From Gemmatimonadota bacterium (lineage in GTDB: Bacteria > Gemmatimonadota > Gemmatimonadetes > Gemmatimonadales > Gemmatimonadaceae), in the NCBI GenBank assembly GCA_016712265.1, contig JADJRJ010000031.1:496001-560000 (forward strand): DNA of 64,000 bases, given 5' to 3'. The first letter of the stretch is position 1. Each line of letters starts with the position of its first letter. Position numbers and translations under genes: made by a program. A model generated the notes under the pieces. It saw only the letters and a list, made by a program, of their open reading frames with translations. It had not been told where the DNA came from and did not search any database. This document shows positions 1 to 9,056 of this stretch, one piece after another.

Positions 1-1023
1 CTCACCGCGATGCTGGACGGCGCGCTGCACGAGGCCGCCGTACGTGAACGCAGCCGCCTTGCCGGTATCCGCAAGCGGGACGACGGAAAGTCCGCGTCGA
101 GCGGACCGGCGCCCACGGTGGACGACGTGTGGGGCAAGGTCATCAACGTCATCAAGGGCCCCAGCGCCGAAGCGCTCGCGCAGGCCGAGCAGATGAAGGA
201 CAAGCTGCGTCACGAGGCTGGTGGTCACATCCGCGAGATGACCAAGCAGCGGCCGATTTGGGTGCCGATGCTCGCCGGACTCGGCCTCCTCGGTGCCGTC
301 GCCCTTGGGGGCTACCTGTTCGCGAAGTCCGGCGAAAAGGGCCGGCTCGCGCGGCAGATCTCGAATGCCGTCAAGGACATCAAGACCGGCACAGGCCAGC
401 GCGGCAACGTCAAGCTGGACGACGGCTCCGAAGCGATGTTCGGCGCCGAGACCCGGGTCACCCTGCCTGACGAGTTCAATGAACTCGCGCGCGGGGTCGG
501 CCTGGAGGGATCCGCGGAGTTCACCCCGGCCGCCCACGCGTCCCTGCCGTTCCAGGTGTTGGCAGGGAACGTGATGTTCACCGCCGCCCCGTCGTCCAAG
601 TTTGCGCTCCGGCGGTACAAGGATGACGAGTACGTGATCGCGCGCGTGAAGGAAGGCTCGCTGACGGTCGAGGTGCAGGAGCCCAACGAGAGCACGCAGC
701 AGCTCACTGCGGGCCAGACCGTGCTCGTGCGTCCGGACGGATCCACCGCGCAGCCGACCGAAGCGCAGCTCAACGAGGCGTTCGGTTACGTCGACGGGAC
801 GTTCGCGATCGACCAGAAGCCGCTGCGCCACACGCTGGCCATGATCAAGCGTTGGTATGGCACGGAGATGTTCCTCGAGGACACGACGATGGGGGCGCAG
901 GTGGTGTCGATGACCGCTCCGCTGACGTCCACCACGGATGCCATCAAGTCGGTGGAAACGGCCTCGGGGCTCTTCTTCGGCTGGGAGGGCCAGACGATGG
1001 TCCTCAAGAAGCCCAAGAAGTAG
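1..1023 (+). CDS. FecR-like membrane regulator (5' end probably outside the window)
   Basis: An ATG lies at base 10, but the frame is open to base 1, so the true start may be upstream. From that ATG the protein has 337 residues: a charged cytoplasmic N-terminus, one transmembrane segment near residues 84-104 (PMLAGLGLLGAVALGGYLF), then a periplasmic part resembling the FecR domain (GNVKLDDGSEAMFGAETRVT, with a later run VKEGSLTVEV...LTAGQTVLV). The C-terminal 75 residues look like the small STN/DUF4974-type domain that follows FecR domains. FecR proteins are known to transmit surface-receptor signals to ECF sigma factors. No sigma gene is visible, so a partner would lie upstream (inference). 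A strong hairpin terminator follows the stop. Confidence 0.7.
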   Translation, partial: LTAMLDGALHEAAVRERSRLAGIRKRDDGKSASSGPAPTVDDVWGKVINVIKGPSAEALAQAEQMKDKLRHEAGGHIREMTKQRPIWVPMLAGLGLLGAVALGGYLFAKSGEKGRLARQISNAVKDIKTGTGQRGNVKLDDGSEAMFGAETRVTLPDEFNELARGVGLEGSAEFTPAAHASLPFQVLAGNVMFTAAPSSKFALRRYKDDEYVIARVKEGSLTVEVQEPNESTQQLTAGQTVLVRPDGSTAQPTEAQLNEAFGYVDGTFAIDQKPLRHTLAMIKRWYGTEMFLEDTTMGAQVVSMTAPLTSTTDAIKSVETASGLFFGWEGQTMVLKKPKK

Positions 1024-1044
1024 CCCACGCTCCGGTGGTTGTGA

Positions 1045-1078
1045 GGGGCCCTCGCCACGGCGGGGGCCCCTTTGTCTT
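1045..1078 (+). terminator. Rho-independent terminator after the FecR-like gene
   Basis: A GC-rich hairpin (GGGGCCCTCGCC, loop ACG, then GCGGGGGCCCC) is followed at once by TTTGTCTT. It lies 21 bp after the stop codon of the FecR-like gene and before the promoter of the next gene. Confidence 0.75.
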
Positions 1079-1103
1079 GCCGGTCTCGGGACCCGGAGCG
1101 CAA

Positions 1104-1132
1104 TTGGGCGGACGGCGGGGTCTCGCTAGCTT
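1104..1132 (+). promoter_or_regulatory. Predicted leaderless promoter of the RlmL-like methyltransferase gene
   Basis: A -35-like TTGGGC (1104-1109) and a -10-like TAGCTT (1127-1132) are separated by exactly 17 nt. Six nucleotides separate the -10 from the GTG start at 1139, so the expected transcription start coincides with the first base of the start codon. No Shine-Dalgarno sequence precedes the GTG. The geometry is identical to that before nadA. Confidence 0.5.
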
Positions 1133-1138
1133 GGCCTG

Positions 1139-2281
1139 GTGCCCGAACTCCTCGACATCTTCGCGATCGGCGCTCCAGGACTCGCGTCACTCCTTGGGGA
1201 TGAGTTGCGGGAGCTCGGACTCCCCGCTGGCGAGGTGTCGTCGGCAGGCGTGGCCATGCGGGGGGCACTGGCCGACGTCTACCGCGCGAACCTCCATTCA
1301 CGGATCGCGACACGGGTGGTCGTGCGGATCGCGACGTTCGAGGCCACGCATTTCTCGACGCTCGACAAGCGACTCCGGGCCGTGGAGTGGTCCCGCTGGC
1401 TGGCGCCGGGGGCCGCGGTCGCCTGCCGGGTCACCTGTCGCAAGTCACGGCTGTATCACTCGGGGGCGGTCGCGGAACGGGTGCAGGGGGCCATTGCCGG
1501 CGCCGTGGCGCACCGGGCGGTCGAGCCCGGGGACGAAGACGACGACGACGGAACGCACCAGTTGCTCCTCGTTCGACTCGACCACGATCGCTGCACCGTC
1601 TCGTTGGACTCTTCAGGCGCCTTGCTGCATCGGCGGGGGTATCGCCTCGCGGTGGCCAAGGCGCCACTCCGCGAGACCCTCGCGGCGGCGATGCTGCGTG
1701 GCGCCGGATGGGATGGGTCGCGCCCGCTCGTGGACCCCTGCTGCGGCTCCGGCACCATCCCCATCGAGGCGGCCATGGTCGCCCGGTGCCTGGCGCCTGG
1801 ACGCAATCGCTCGTTTGCCTTTGAGGGGTGGCCGGGGATGGCGCGGCGCCAGTGGGGAGAGATTCGCGCGGCGGCTGCGGCGGCTGAGCGTCCAGCGGCG
1901 CCCGTAGCCATTGCCGGCTCCGATCGCGATGCGGGCGCGATTCAATCGGCGATGGAGAATGCCGCGCGCGCGGGCGTTGCCGCCGATATCGAGTTTTCCC
2001 GGTGCGCCCTGTCTGCCGCGCGGCCGGTTGGCACCGAGCCCGGGCTCATCGCCGTGAATCCCCCATGGGGAGCGCGCATCGGCGAGGCGGCGGCTCTCCG
2101 CGGTCTGTACGCCGCCCTCGGCAAGTCCGTGCACGGACCGTTCGCGGGGTGGGACCTCGTGTTACTCGCCGCCGATGCCCGGCTGGTCGGGCAGGTGGGG
2201 TGCGATTTCGAGTCGGTGTTCTCCACGACGGCCGGGGGAACCAAGGTCACCCTGGGTTTGGCGTCAGCGGCAGAGGCCTGA
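1139..2281 (+). CDS. RlmL/THUMP-type class I SAM-dependent RNA methyltransferase
   Basis: The gene has a GTG start, chosen because the protein then begins MPELLDIFAIGAPGLASLL, typical of this family, and because the predicted promoter ends just before it. It encodes 380 residues. The N-terminal ~170 residues form a ferredoxin-like/THUMP region. The C-terminal part is a Rossmann methyltransferase with the SAM motif DPCCGSGTIPIEAA and catalytic motif NPPWG, the NPP(Y/W) signature of N2-guanine or N6-adenine methyltransferases. It probably modifies 23S rRNA like the N-terminal half of E. coli RlmL (G2445). The RlmK-like half is absent, so this is a single-domain homologue; the exact target base cannot be read from sequence. 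Confidence 0.8.
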   Translation: MPELLDIFAIGAPGLASLLGDELRELGLPAGEVSSAGVAMRGALADVYRANLHSRIATRVVVRIATFEATHFSTLDKRLRAVEWSRWLAPGAAVACRVTCRKSRLYHSGAVAERVQGAIAGAVAHRAVEPGDEDDDDGTHQLLLVRLDHDRCTVSLDSSGALLHRRGYRLAVAKAPLRETLAAAMLRGAGWDGSRPLVDPCCGSGTIPIEAAMVARCLAPGRNRSFAFEGWPGMARRQWGEIRAAAAAAERPAAPVAIAGSDRDAGAIQSAMENAARAGVAADIEFSRCALSAARPVGTEPGLIAVNPPWGARIGEAAALRGLYAALGKSVHGPFAGWDLVLLAADARLVGQVGCDFESVFSTTAGGTKVTLGLASAAEA

Positions 2282-2341
2282 GCAGCAGGACGCCGCAGGG
2301 TTCCCCTGACTCGACTTCGTGGCGCAAACGTAGCCCGGGGT

Positions 2342-2347
2342 TAGATT
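2342..2347 (+). promoter_or_regulatory. Possible -10 element (TAGATT) immediately upstream of sucA
   Basis: TAGATT lies 8 nt before the sucA ATG, which would give a transcript with essentially no leader. No convincing -35 is seen at the expected distance, so this rests on similarity to the nadA and RlmL-like promoters. Confidence 0.3.
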
Positions 2348-2355
2348 TGCGGTCC

Positions 2356-5121
2356 ATGACCAGCACCCCCATCATCGGCGTCTACAACGACGGCCATGTG
2401 GCCGAGATGTACGAGGCGTTCCGGCGGGATCCGGCCTCGGTGGACGAGTCCTGGCGCCAGTACTTCACCTTCGCGCAGTCCATCGGCGGGGGGGCTCCTG
2501 CCGCTGGGACGCCGGCCAACGCGGACCCGGCGTACCTTCGCAAAGTGGCCGGCGCGGCCGGGCTCCTCGAGGCGATTCGACACTACGGGCACCTTGCCGT
2601 CCCGATCGATCCGTTGGGATCGGCGCCAGCGGGAGCGGCTGAACTCTCGCCCGAGTTTCACTCGATCACGGAGGCCGATCTGGCCCTGGTCCCCGCCGAG
2701 GCGCTGGGGTATCCGGGGGAAGGGACGGCAGCCGACGTGGCGGGTCGCCTGCGGCGCCAGTGGTCCGGGCGTGTTGGGTTTGAGGTGGGACACATCGAGG
2801 CGGACGACGAGCGGGACTGGTTGCGGCAGGCGATCGAGACTGGCGCCTACATGCGGCCGTTGGGGCCCGAGGAGCAGGTCTCCGTGCTGCGCCGGCTGAC
2901 CGAGGTCGACGGCCTGGAACGGTTCCTCGCCCGGGCGTACAGCACGGCCAAGCGATTCTCCATCGAGGGGACCGACATGATGGTCCCAATGCTCGACGCG
3001 GCGGTGGAGGAGAGCGCGGCGTTAGGCGCCCAGGAGGTCGTGGTCGGGATGGCGCATCGTGGCCGCCTGAACACGCTGGTGCACCTGATGGACAAGCCGT
3101 ACGGCAAGCTGTTCAATGAGTTCGACGGCAAACACGATCACCACGACAACGCGACGGGTGACGTGAAGTACCACCTCGGCGCAGCGACCGAGCGCACCTG
3201 TGCCAACGGGCGACGGGTGCGGCTGTCTCTGGTGCCGAATCCGTCCCACCTGGAAGTGGTCAACCCGGTGCTCACCGGGGTAGCGCGCGCGCGACGCGAT
3301 GCGATTGGCGGCGGCAATGAATTGGTCGTCCCCATCGTGATCCACGGCGATGCGGCGTTCCCGGGTGAGGGCGTGGTGGCCGAGACCTTCAACATGTCCG
3401 GGCTGCCCGGGTACCAGGTCGGTGGCTCGCTCCACATCATCTCGAACAACCAGGTCGGCTTCACGACGAACCCGACGGACTCGCGGTCGACGCACTATGC
3501 GTCGGATCTCGCGAAGGGCTTTGAAGTGCCGATCGTGCACGTCAATGCGGACGACCCGGCGTCTTGCCTTGGGGCGATCCGCCTCGCGATTGCCTATCGC
3601 GCGAAGTTCGGCAAGGACTTCCTGATCGACCTCGTCGGCTACCGTCGTTGGGGGCATAACGAGGGCGACGAGCCGACCTTCACGCAGCCGCGCCTGTACG
3701 CGACGATCCGCAACCACCCGACCGTCCGCCAGATCTGGGGCGACCAGGTCGCAGCGCAGGGCGTCCTGACGGCCGACGCGGTCGCGGCGATTGATGCCGA
3801 TTTTCAGGCTCGGATGGATGCCGTGCTCACCGAGGCACGGCAGGCGCCGGACATCGGCGCGCACGCGCACGGCGAGCCGACGCATCACCTGGACGCACGG
3901 CGGATGACGCCGTCATTCCTGCCGCCGGTCGACACCGGGGTACGTGCGGAGGCGCTGATCCAGCTCAACGAACGACTCCTGTTCTGGCCGGAGACGCACG
4001 CGGTGCATCCGCGCCTGGCCAAGCAACTGGAGCGGCGGCGCGAGGCTCTCGGCCCTGCGGGTGGTATCGATTGGGGCCATGCAGAATCGCTGGCGTTCGC
4101 GTCGCTGCTCGCCGATGGCGTTGACGTTCGCCTCACCGGCCAGGACGCCGAGCGTGGGACCTTTTCCCATCGCCACGCCGTCCTGACGGACGTGAACACC
4201 GGCGCGAAGTACGCCCCGCTCCAGCACCTGCAGGGAGCGTCGGGTCGGTTCGAGGTGCATAACTCTCCGCTCACCGAATTGGCCGTGCTGGCCTTTGAGT
4301 ACGGCTACAGCACGACAGCGCCCGAGACCCTGGTGTTGTGGGAAGCGCAGTTCGGGGACTTCGCGAACATGGCGGCCCCGATCATCGACCAATTCATCGT
4401 CGCGGACCGGGCGAAGTGGGAGCAGGACTCCGGCGTTGTGCTCCTCCTGCCCCATGGGTACGAAGGGCAAGGCCCCGAGCACTCCTCGGCGCGGCTGGAG
4501 CGCTTTCTCCAACTGTGCGCAGAAGGCAACTTGCGTGTCGCGTACCCCAGCACGGCCGCGCAGTACTTCCATGTGCTGCGTCGTCAGGCGCGCCTCGCGG
4601 TCAAGCGGCCGCTGGTGCTGATGCAACCCAAGAGCATGCTCCGGCTCTCGTCGGCCACGGCGCGCATCGAGGACCTCACGACGGGACGTTTTGCCCCGGT
4701 GCTCGATGATCCGGCGGTCACCGCGCGCGAGGATGTCACGCGCCTCGTCTTCTGCACGGGGAAGGTCTATTACGACCTCGTCGGGCAGGAACGCCCGGGC
4801 CATCTCGCCGTGGTGCGCGTCGAGCAACTGTATCCCTGGCCGCATGAGGAGGTCGCGCAGATCGTCGACCTGTACCCGAACATCGCGGAGATTGTGTGGG
4901 CCCAGGAAGAGCCGAAGAACATGGGGGCGTGGAGTTATGTCGCCCCGCGGCTCCGTGCCTCGGCGGGGAATGCCCTGATCATCCGGTACATCGGCCGTCC
5001 GGAGCGCGCGAGCCCGGCGGAGGGGTACAAGTCGTCGCACGATGAGGAGCAGGCGCGGATCGTGGGTGATGTCCATGCCGCCCCGCTGGTCCCCCGGGGC
5101 CGGCCGCCGGCGATGCGTTAG
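2356..5121 (+). CDS. sucA: 2-oxoglutarate dehydrogenase E1 component
   Basis: The protein has 921 residues. It catalyses ThDP-dependent decarboxylation of 2-oxoglutarate and succinyl transfer to the E2 lipoyl domain in the TCA cycle. The start at ATG 2356 gives the family's N-terminal E2-binding segment (YNDGHVAEMYEAFRRDP). Diagnostic stretches include GMAHRGRLNTLVHLMDKPYG, NPSHLEVVNPV, HGDAAFPGEGVVAETFNMS and NNQVGFTTNP, the ThDP/Mg region VGYRRWGHNEGDEP, and the C-terminal LLPHGYEGQGPEHSSARLER. Length matches the family. The E2 and E3 genes are not adjacent. The frame is open further upstream, but that part overlaps the methyltransferase and lacks homology. The stop codon lies inside one of the CGTTAGGC octamers. 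Confidence 0.96.
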   Translation: MTSTPIIGVYNDGHVAEMYEAFRRDPASVDESWRQYFTFAQSIGGGAPAAGTPANADPAYLRKVAGAAGLLEAIRHYGHLAVPIDPLGSAPAGAAELSPEFHSITEADLALVPAEALGYPGEGTAADVAGRLRRQWSGRVGFEVGHIEADDERDWLRQAIETGAYMRPLGPEEQVSVLRRLTEVDGLERFLARAYSTAKRFSIEGTDMMVPMLDAAVEESAALGAQEVVVGMAHRGRLNTLVHLMDKPYGKLFNEFDGKHDHHDNATGDVKYHLGAATERTCANGRRVRLSLVPNPSHLEVVNPVLTGVARARRDAIGGGNELVVPIVIHGDAAFPGEGVVAETFNMSGLPGYQVGGSLHIISNNQVGFTTNPTDSRSTHYASDLAKGFEVPIVHVNADDPASCLGAIRLAIAYRAKFGKDFLIDLVGYRRWGHNEGDEPTFTQPRLYATIRNHPTVRQIWGDQVAAQGVLTADAVAAIDADFQARMDAVLTEARQAPDIGAHAHGEPTHHLDARRMTPSFLPPVDTGVRAEALIQLNERLLFWPETHAVHPRLAKQLERRREALGPAGGIDWGHAESLAFASLLADGVDVRLTGQDAERGTFSHRHAVLTDVNTGAKYAPLQHLQGASGRFEVHNSPLTELAVLAFEYGYSTTAPETLVLWEAQFGDFANMAAPIIDQFIVADRAKWEQDSGVVLLLPHGYEGQGPEHSSARLERFLQLCAEGNLRVAYPSTAAQYFHVLRRQARLAVKRPLVLMQPKSMLRLSSATARIEDLTTGRFAPVLDDPAVTAREDVTRLVFCTGKVYYDLVGQERPGHLAVVRVEQLYPWPHEEVAQIVDLYPNIAEIVWAQEEPKNMGAWSYVAPRLRASAGNALIIRYIGRPERASPAEGYKSSHDEEQARIVGDVHAAPLVPRGRPPAMR

Positions 5122-5138
5122 GCGCGCACCGCACCATC

Positions 5139-6191
5139 GTGAACCCCAGCCAGATCAAGCGCGCCCTCGTCCTGGGGGCGCGCGTTGTGTGTGGTGCCGT
5201 GCTGCTCAGTGCGGCGTGGGACCTGGTGCAGCTGGCGCGCGTCCGCTCGTGGCCGCGGTATCCCGCGCAGGTGGCGGGGCTGGCCGTGGAAGGGGAAGTG
5301 GAGCTGGAGGTGCCGGGCGCCGCGTTCGCGCGCATGGAGGGGGTGCGGCGGCTCGACGATGCCCCGTACACGGATGGCAACGTGCGCATCGTGATTCCGC
5401 GACCCGCGTACACGTCGCTGCGATTCCTCGCGCAGGCCTCCGTGGCGGTGGACCCGGCGCGGCCATCGCATGTGCGGCTGGTGACCTGGCAGGAGACCAC
5501 GTGGCTTCTGGTGGCGAAGGGCATCTGGTTGGCTGTTCTGGCGTGGATCGCACGCGGCGTGGCGGCCACGCGCTGGGGGCGTGATGTCACGTGGCGCGAC
5601 GGCGCGTGGCAGGACACGGTCGAGTGGGCCGGCGGGTCGCGGGCACCGTCCGTGGTAACGTCGTCACGCGAGGCCAACACGGCCGTGGGGTTCTGGAGCG
5701 TCGCCATTGCGGCCTGTGGACTTGCGACGGTGGTGTGGGCCACCTGGAACTGGCGGGCGCACCCGATCGAGGCAGGATCGTCCGCGTTAGGCGCCCTCGC
5801 GCTCACCGGGCTGGTGGTGTTCACCCGCGTGGGAACGCGGTCGCGTCGCGTGTGGGGCGACGACGCCGGGGTCGTGGACGCCACGATGCTGCAGGTCACG
5901 CGCGTGCCTTGGGTGGCGATGGCGAGTTTCGAGCGGGTGAACCTCGCCAGGGATGCGCAGCGATCGTACGACCGCCGTTCCGGCACGGGTAAGGGACGAC
6001 GACCCGCCGACCACTGGACCTGGCTGTTGCGCGATGCAGCGGGGACCGAACTGTTGCGCTTATCGGACCAGATGGAGCCGGTCGGCGCGTATCGCGCGCT
6101 TCGCGATCGCATCCTCGCCGTCGCGCCGTCGCCCCCCAACGAGGACTGGCCGGCCGAAGATGACGAGGGCGACGACGAGGAAGAGGCGTAG
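5139..6191 (+). CDS. Conserved membrane protein, DUF3592-like
   Basis: The protein has 350 residues and a GTG start 17 bp after sucA. There is one N-terminal hydrophobic segment (residues ~8-26), a short extracytoplasmic segment with a WPRYPAQV-like motif reminiscent of DUF3592 proteins, a second membrane segment near 125-145, and two more near 185-225. The remaining C-terminal part contains a long soluble stretch ending in an acidic tail (EDWPAEDDEGDDEEEA). No catalytic motif is visible. The close spacing suggests co-transcription with sucA, but I infer no functional link. Function unknown. Confidence 0.55.
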   Translation: MNPSQIKRALVLGARVVCGAVLLSAAWDLVQLARVRSWPRYPAQVAGLAVEGEVELEVPGAAFARMEGVRRLDDAPYTDGNVRIVIPRPAYTSLRFLAQASVAVDPARPSHVRLVTWQETTWLLVAKGIWLAVLAWIARGVAATRWGRDVTWRDGAWQDTVEWAGGSRAPSVVTSSREANTAVGFWSVAIAACGLATVVWATWNWRAHPIEAGSSALGALALTGLVVFTRVGTRSRRVWGDDAGVVDATMLQVTRVPWVAMASFERVNLARDAQRSYDRRSGTGKGRRPADHWTWLLRDAAGTELLRLSDQMEPVGAYRALRDRILAVAPSPPNEDWPAEDDEGDDEEEA

Positions 6192-6398
6192 ACGGTCGCG
6201 GACCCGCCGGCGGTGGAGCTGGAAGCGCTGTTCGCGCCGTAGCTGCTCGGGTGGGGGCAGTGCTCGGTGAGCGCCACAATGTGCCGAGCGGTCGGCGATA
6301 GCGCACAGCGGGAATCCGTTGGGCAGATGACGGGTAGATTTGGAGACCCGGTCGAGCCTCCAGACCTTGGCCAGCCCCCACTACCAAGCCCCGGAATC

Positions 6399-9056
6399 AT
6401 GCGAGCTGTCCTTTCGCTGCTCTTCGTCGCATCAGCCTCATCGATCGCGCTGCAGGCCCAGCCGCGCGGAGCCGCGGCCCTCGGCCCATTGGTCAGCGGA
6501 CTCGGAGTCAGTGGGCGCGTATTGGTTATCGCCGCTCATCCGGACGATGAAGACACCCAACTGATCGCGTGGCTGGCGCGCGGTCGGCAGGTGGAGACTG
6601 CGTACCTGTCGCTGACGCGAGGCGATGGTGGCCAGAACCTCATCGGGAACGAGTTGGGGGAGCCGCTGGGGGCGATCCGCACGGAGGAGCTGCTCGCGGC
6701 CCGTCGGTTGGACGGCGGTCGACAGTATTTCACGCGCGCGTTCGACTTCGGGTTCTCCAAGAACGCACAGGAGACGCTCACGCAGTGGGCGAAGGACAGC
6801 ATCCTCCGCGATGTGGTGACGGTGGTTCGCGCCTTCCGGCCGCACGTCATCGTGAGCGTGTTTTCCGGCACGCCCGCCGATGGCCATGGCCACCACCAGG
6901 TGGCCGGGATCCTGGCGCGCGAGGCGTACGACATTAGCGCGGACACGGTGCGCTTTCCGGCGCGATCAACCGCCGGCCTCGGGGCCTGGACGGTGCCGAA
7001 GTTCTACCGGGGTGCCCTCTTCCGGAACCAGGCGCAGGCAACGATCCGGATCAACGTGGGGGAGTATGACCCGTTAGGCGGTCGTTCGTACGCCGAACTG
7101 GCGGCGGACTCGCGGTCTCAGCATAAGTCGCAGGCGATGGGGGCGTTGCAGCAGAAGGGGGTGCGGTATGACCAGCTGCTCCGGGAGGCGGCCCGCGTTG
7201 GACCGTCGGACGCCCGTTCGGAACGCTCGATCTTCGACGGGGTCGACACGACGTGGGGCCGATTCCGGGACGCCATGCAGACGCCGGCGCAGCGGGCAGC
7301 GCTGGCCGCCCTTCCGGCCGCCTTTGCTGCGGCTCGCCGGTCGCTGGATCTCGGGCAGCCGGGGGCGGTGATCCCGGCCCTCGTCGAGGTGCAGCGTTTG
7401 CTGTCCACTGTTTGTGGCGCCGCCTCCGGGACCAACCCGTGTGCGACCCTCGCGTCGGACGGGTCACTGGTGGTCCGGCACGCAGACCTCCACGCCTCCG
7501 TGGAGAATGCCAGCGTCAGGGTGCATCGTGCGTTTGAGCTCGCGACCGGGGTGGCCGTTGAGGCGGTCGCGGCCCGTGAGGGGTTTGCGACAGGGGAGCC
7601 AGTTCGCGTGCGACGCAGTGTGCACAATCGCGGGTCCCTTCCCGTGCGTGTGCTTCGCACGGTCGTGCTCGGTGCCCGCGCGGAGTTCACCCAACTCGCG
7701 CTCGACGTGCGTCCCGACTCCACCCTCGGGGATTCACTCTCGCTGGTGATCGATCGCGTGGGTGCCGCCTGGTGGCTCACGCGGCCACGCCAGGGCGCGA
7801 TGTTCGCTGTCCCGGGGGCGGCGGGCGATGAAGCCGGCCAGCGACCCTCGCCCATGATCGTGACCACCCTCGAGGTTGCGGGCGCCACGTTCAGCACGTG
7901 GACTCCGGTGACCTACCGATATGCAGACGCCATTCGCGGGGAGGTGAACCGTCCCATCGTCGCGGCGCCGGCCATCACCCTCACCCTGGAGCGTGAGGTC
8001 GAGTATGCGCGCGCCAACGCTCCGTTGCAGCGCACGGTTCGCGTGACGGTGCGATCACACGCCGATGGACCCCGGGAGGTGGCGGTCCGGCTCGACGTGC
8101 CCCCCGGTCTCACGGTGGACAGCGCCGTGCGGCGGGTCCAACTGCCGGGCAATGCGCGGGCGGCGACTGCGCAGTCCGCGCCAGCGGCCACCTTCGGCCT
8201 GTCCACCGGCACGCAGGGGGACGCGATCGAAGTGGTAACCTTCCAGGTGCGCGGACAACTGAACGCCGGTCGACATGCGATTCGCGCCTCTGCCACGAGC
8301 GGCGGGGAGACCTTCACGACCGGCTACACCGCGGTCAGCTACGACCACATCCAGACGCAACGCCTGTTTCGTCCGGCGACGCTCGGGCTCGAGGCCGTCG
8401 ACCTCAATCTCCCGCGCGTGGCCCGGGTGGCCTACATCAATGGTGTTGGGGACAACAGTGCGCCCATCCTGCAGCAGCTGGGCCTGGATGTCACGGTCAT
8501 CGACCCCGCTGACCTGATGCGAACGGACCTGTCCCGCTTCACCTCGGTGGTTGTGGGGACGCGCGCCTATGAGGCCTCGCCTGCGCTGGTGTCCGGCAAT
8601 CCCCGCCTGCTGGCGTACGCCAGGGAGGGTGGAACCCTCGTGGTGCAGTATGGACAGTACGAGATGTTGAACCCGGGGATGATGCCGTTCCCCATCACCC
8701 TCGGCCGGCCGGCGGATCGGGTGACCGTGGAGGGCGCACCGGTGCGCGTGCTCGACCCGGCGGCGAGTGTGCTGACCGCCCCCAACACCATCAGCACCCG
8801 CGACTTTGACGGATGGACCCAGGACCGGTCGTTGTACATGCCGCGAACCTTCGACCCGGCCTACACGCCGCTGCTCGAGATGAACGATCCCGGGGAAGGG
8901 GCAAATCGCGGTGCGCTGCTCGTGGCTCCCTACGGCAAGGGGGTCTACGTCTACACATCGCTTGCCTTCTTTCGACAGCTCCCCGCCGGCGTCCCCGGTG
9001 CGGCGCGGCTATTCGTGAACCTGCTGTCGGCCAAGCCGGGGTCGGCGACGCAGTAA
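6399..9056 (+). CDS. Secreted three-domain PIG-L/LmbE family deacetylase
   Basis: The protein has 885 residues. ATG 6399 is chosen because it opens a signal peptide (MRAVLSLLFVASASSIALQA, cleavage near AQP). The PIG-L domain follows, with the zinc motif AAHPDDED and the downstream HGHHQ; such enzymes hydrolyse N-acetyl groups of sugars. The middle (~residues 530-620) resembles NEW3-type beta-sandwich domains. The C-terminal ~250 residues look like a class I glutamine amidotransferase-like/ThuA-type flavodoxin fold (VAYINGVGDNSAPILQQLGL; a SVVVGTRAYEASPAL region). The substrate is unknown but probably an extracellular or periplasmic N-acetylated glycan. The stop overlaps the ndh start. Confidence 0.8.
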   Translation: MRAVLSLLFVASASSIALQAQPRGAAALGPLVSGLGVSGRVLVIAAHPDDEDTQLIAWLARGRQVETAYLSLTRGDGGQNLIGNELGEPLGAIRTEELLAARRLDGGRQYFTRAFDFGFSKNAQETLTQWAKDSILRDVVTVVRAFRPHVIVSVFSGTPADGHGHHQVAGILAREAYDISADTVRFPARSTAGLGAWTVPKFYRGALFRNQAQATIRINVGEYDPLGGRSYAELAADSRSQHKSQAMGALQQKGVRYDQLLREAARVGPSDARSERSIFDGVDTTWGRFRDAMQTPAQRAALAALPAAFAAARRSLDLGQPGAVIPALVEVQRLLSTVCGAASGTNPCATLASDGSLVVRHADLHASVENASVRVHRAFELATGVAVEAVAAREGFATGEPVRVRRSVHNRGSLPVRVLRTVVLGARAEFTQLALDVRPDSTLGDSLSLVIDRVGAAWWLTRPRQGAMFAVPGAAGDEAGQRPSPMIVTTLEVAGATFSTWTPVTYRYADAIRGEVNRPIVAAPAITLTLEREVEYARANAPLQRTVRVTVRSHADGPREVAVRLDVPPGLTVDSAVRRVQLPGNARAATAQSAPAATFGLSTGTQGDAIEVVTFQVRGQLNAGRHAIRASATSGGETFTTGYTAVSYDHIQTQRLFRPATLGLEAVDLNLPRVARVAYINGVGDNSAPILQQLGLDVTVIDPADLMRTDLSRFTSVVVGTRAYEASPALVSGNPRLLAYAREGGTLVVQYGQYEMLNPGMMPFPITLGRPADRVTVEGAPVRVLDPAASVLTAPNTISTRDFDGWTQDRSLYMPRTFDPAYTPLLEMNDPGEGANRGALLVAPYGKGVYVYTSLAFFRQLPAGVPGAARLFVNLLSAKPGSATQ

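Noticed and set aside
1139..2281. Full RlmKL (two-methyltransferase fusion)
   Set aside because: Only one methyltransferase domain is present in 380 residues.
2002..2355. In-frame N-terminal extension of sucA by 118 residues
   Set aside because: It overlaps the methyltransferase gene and has no E1 homology; ATG 2356 gives the family N-terminus.
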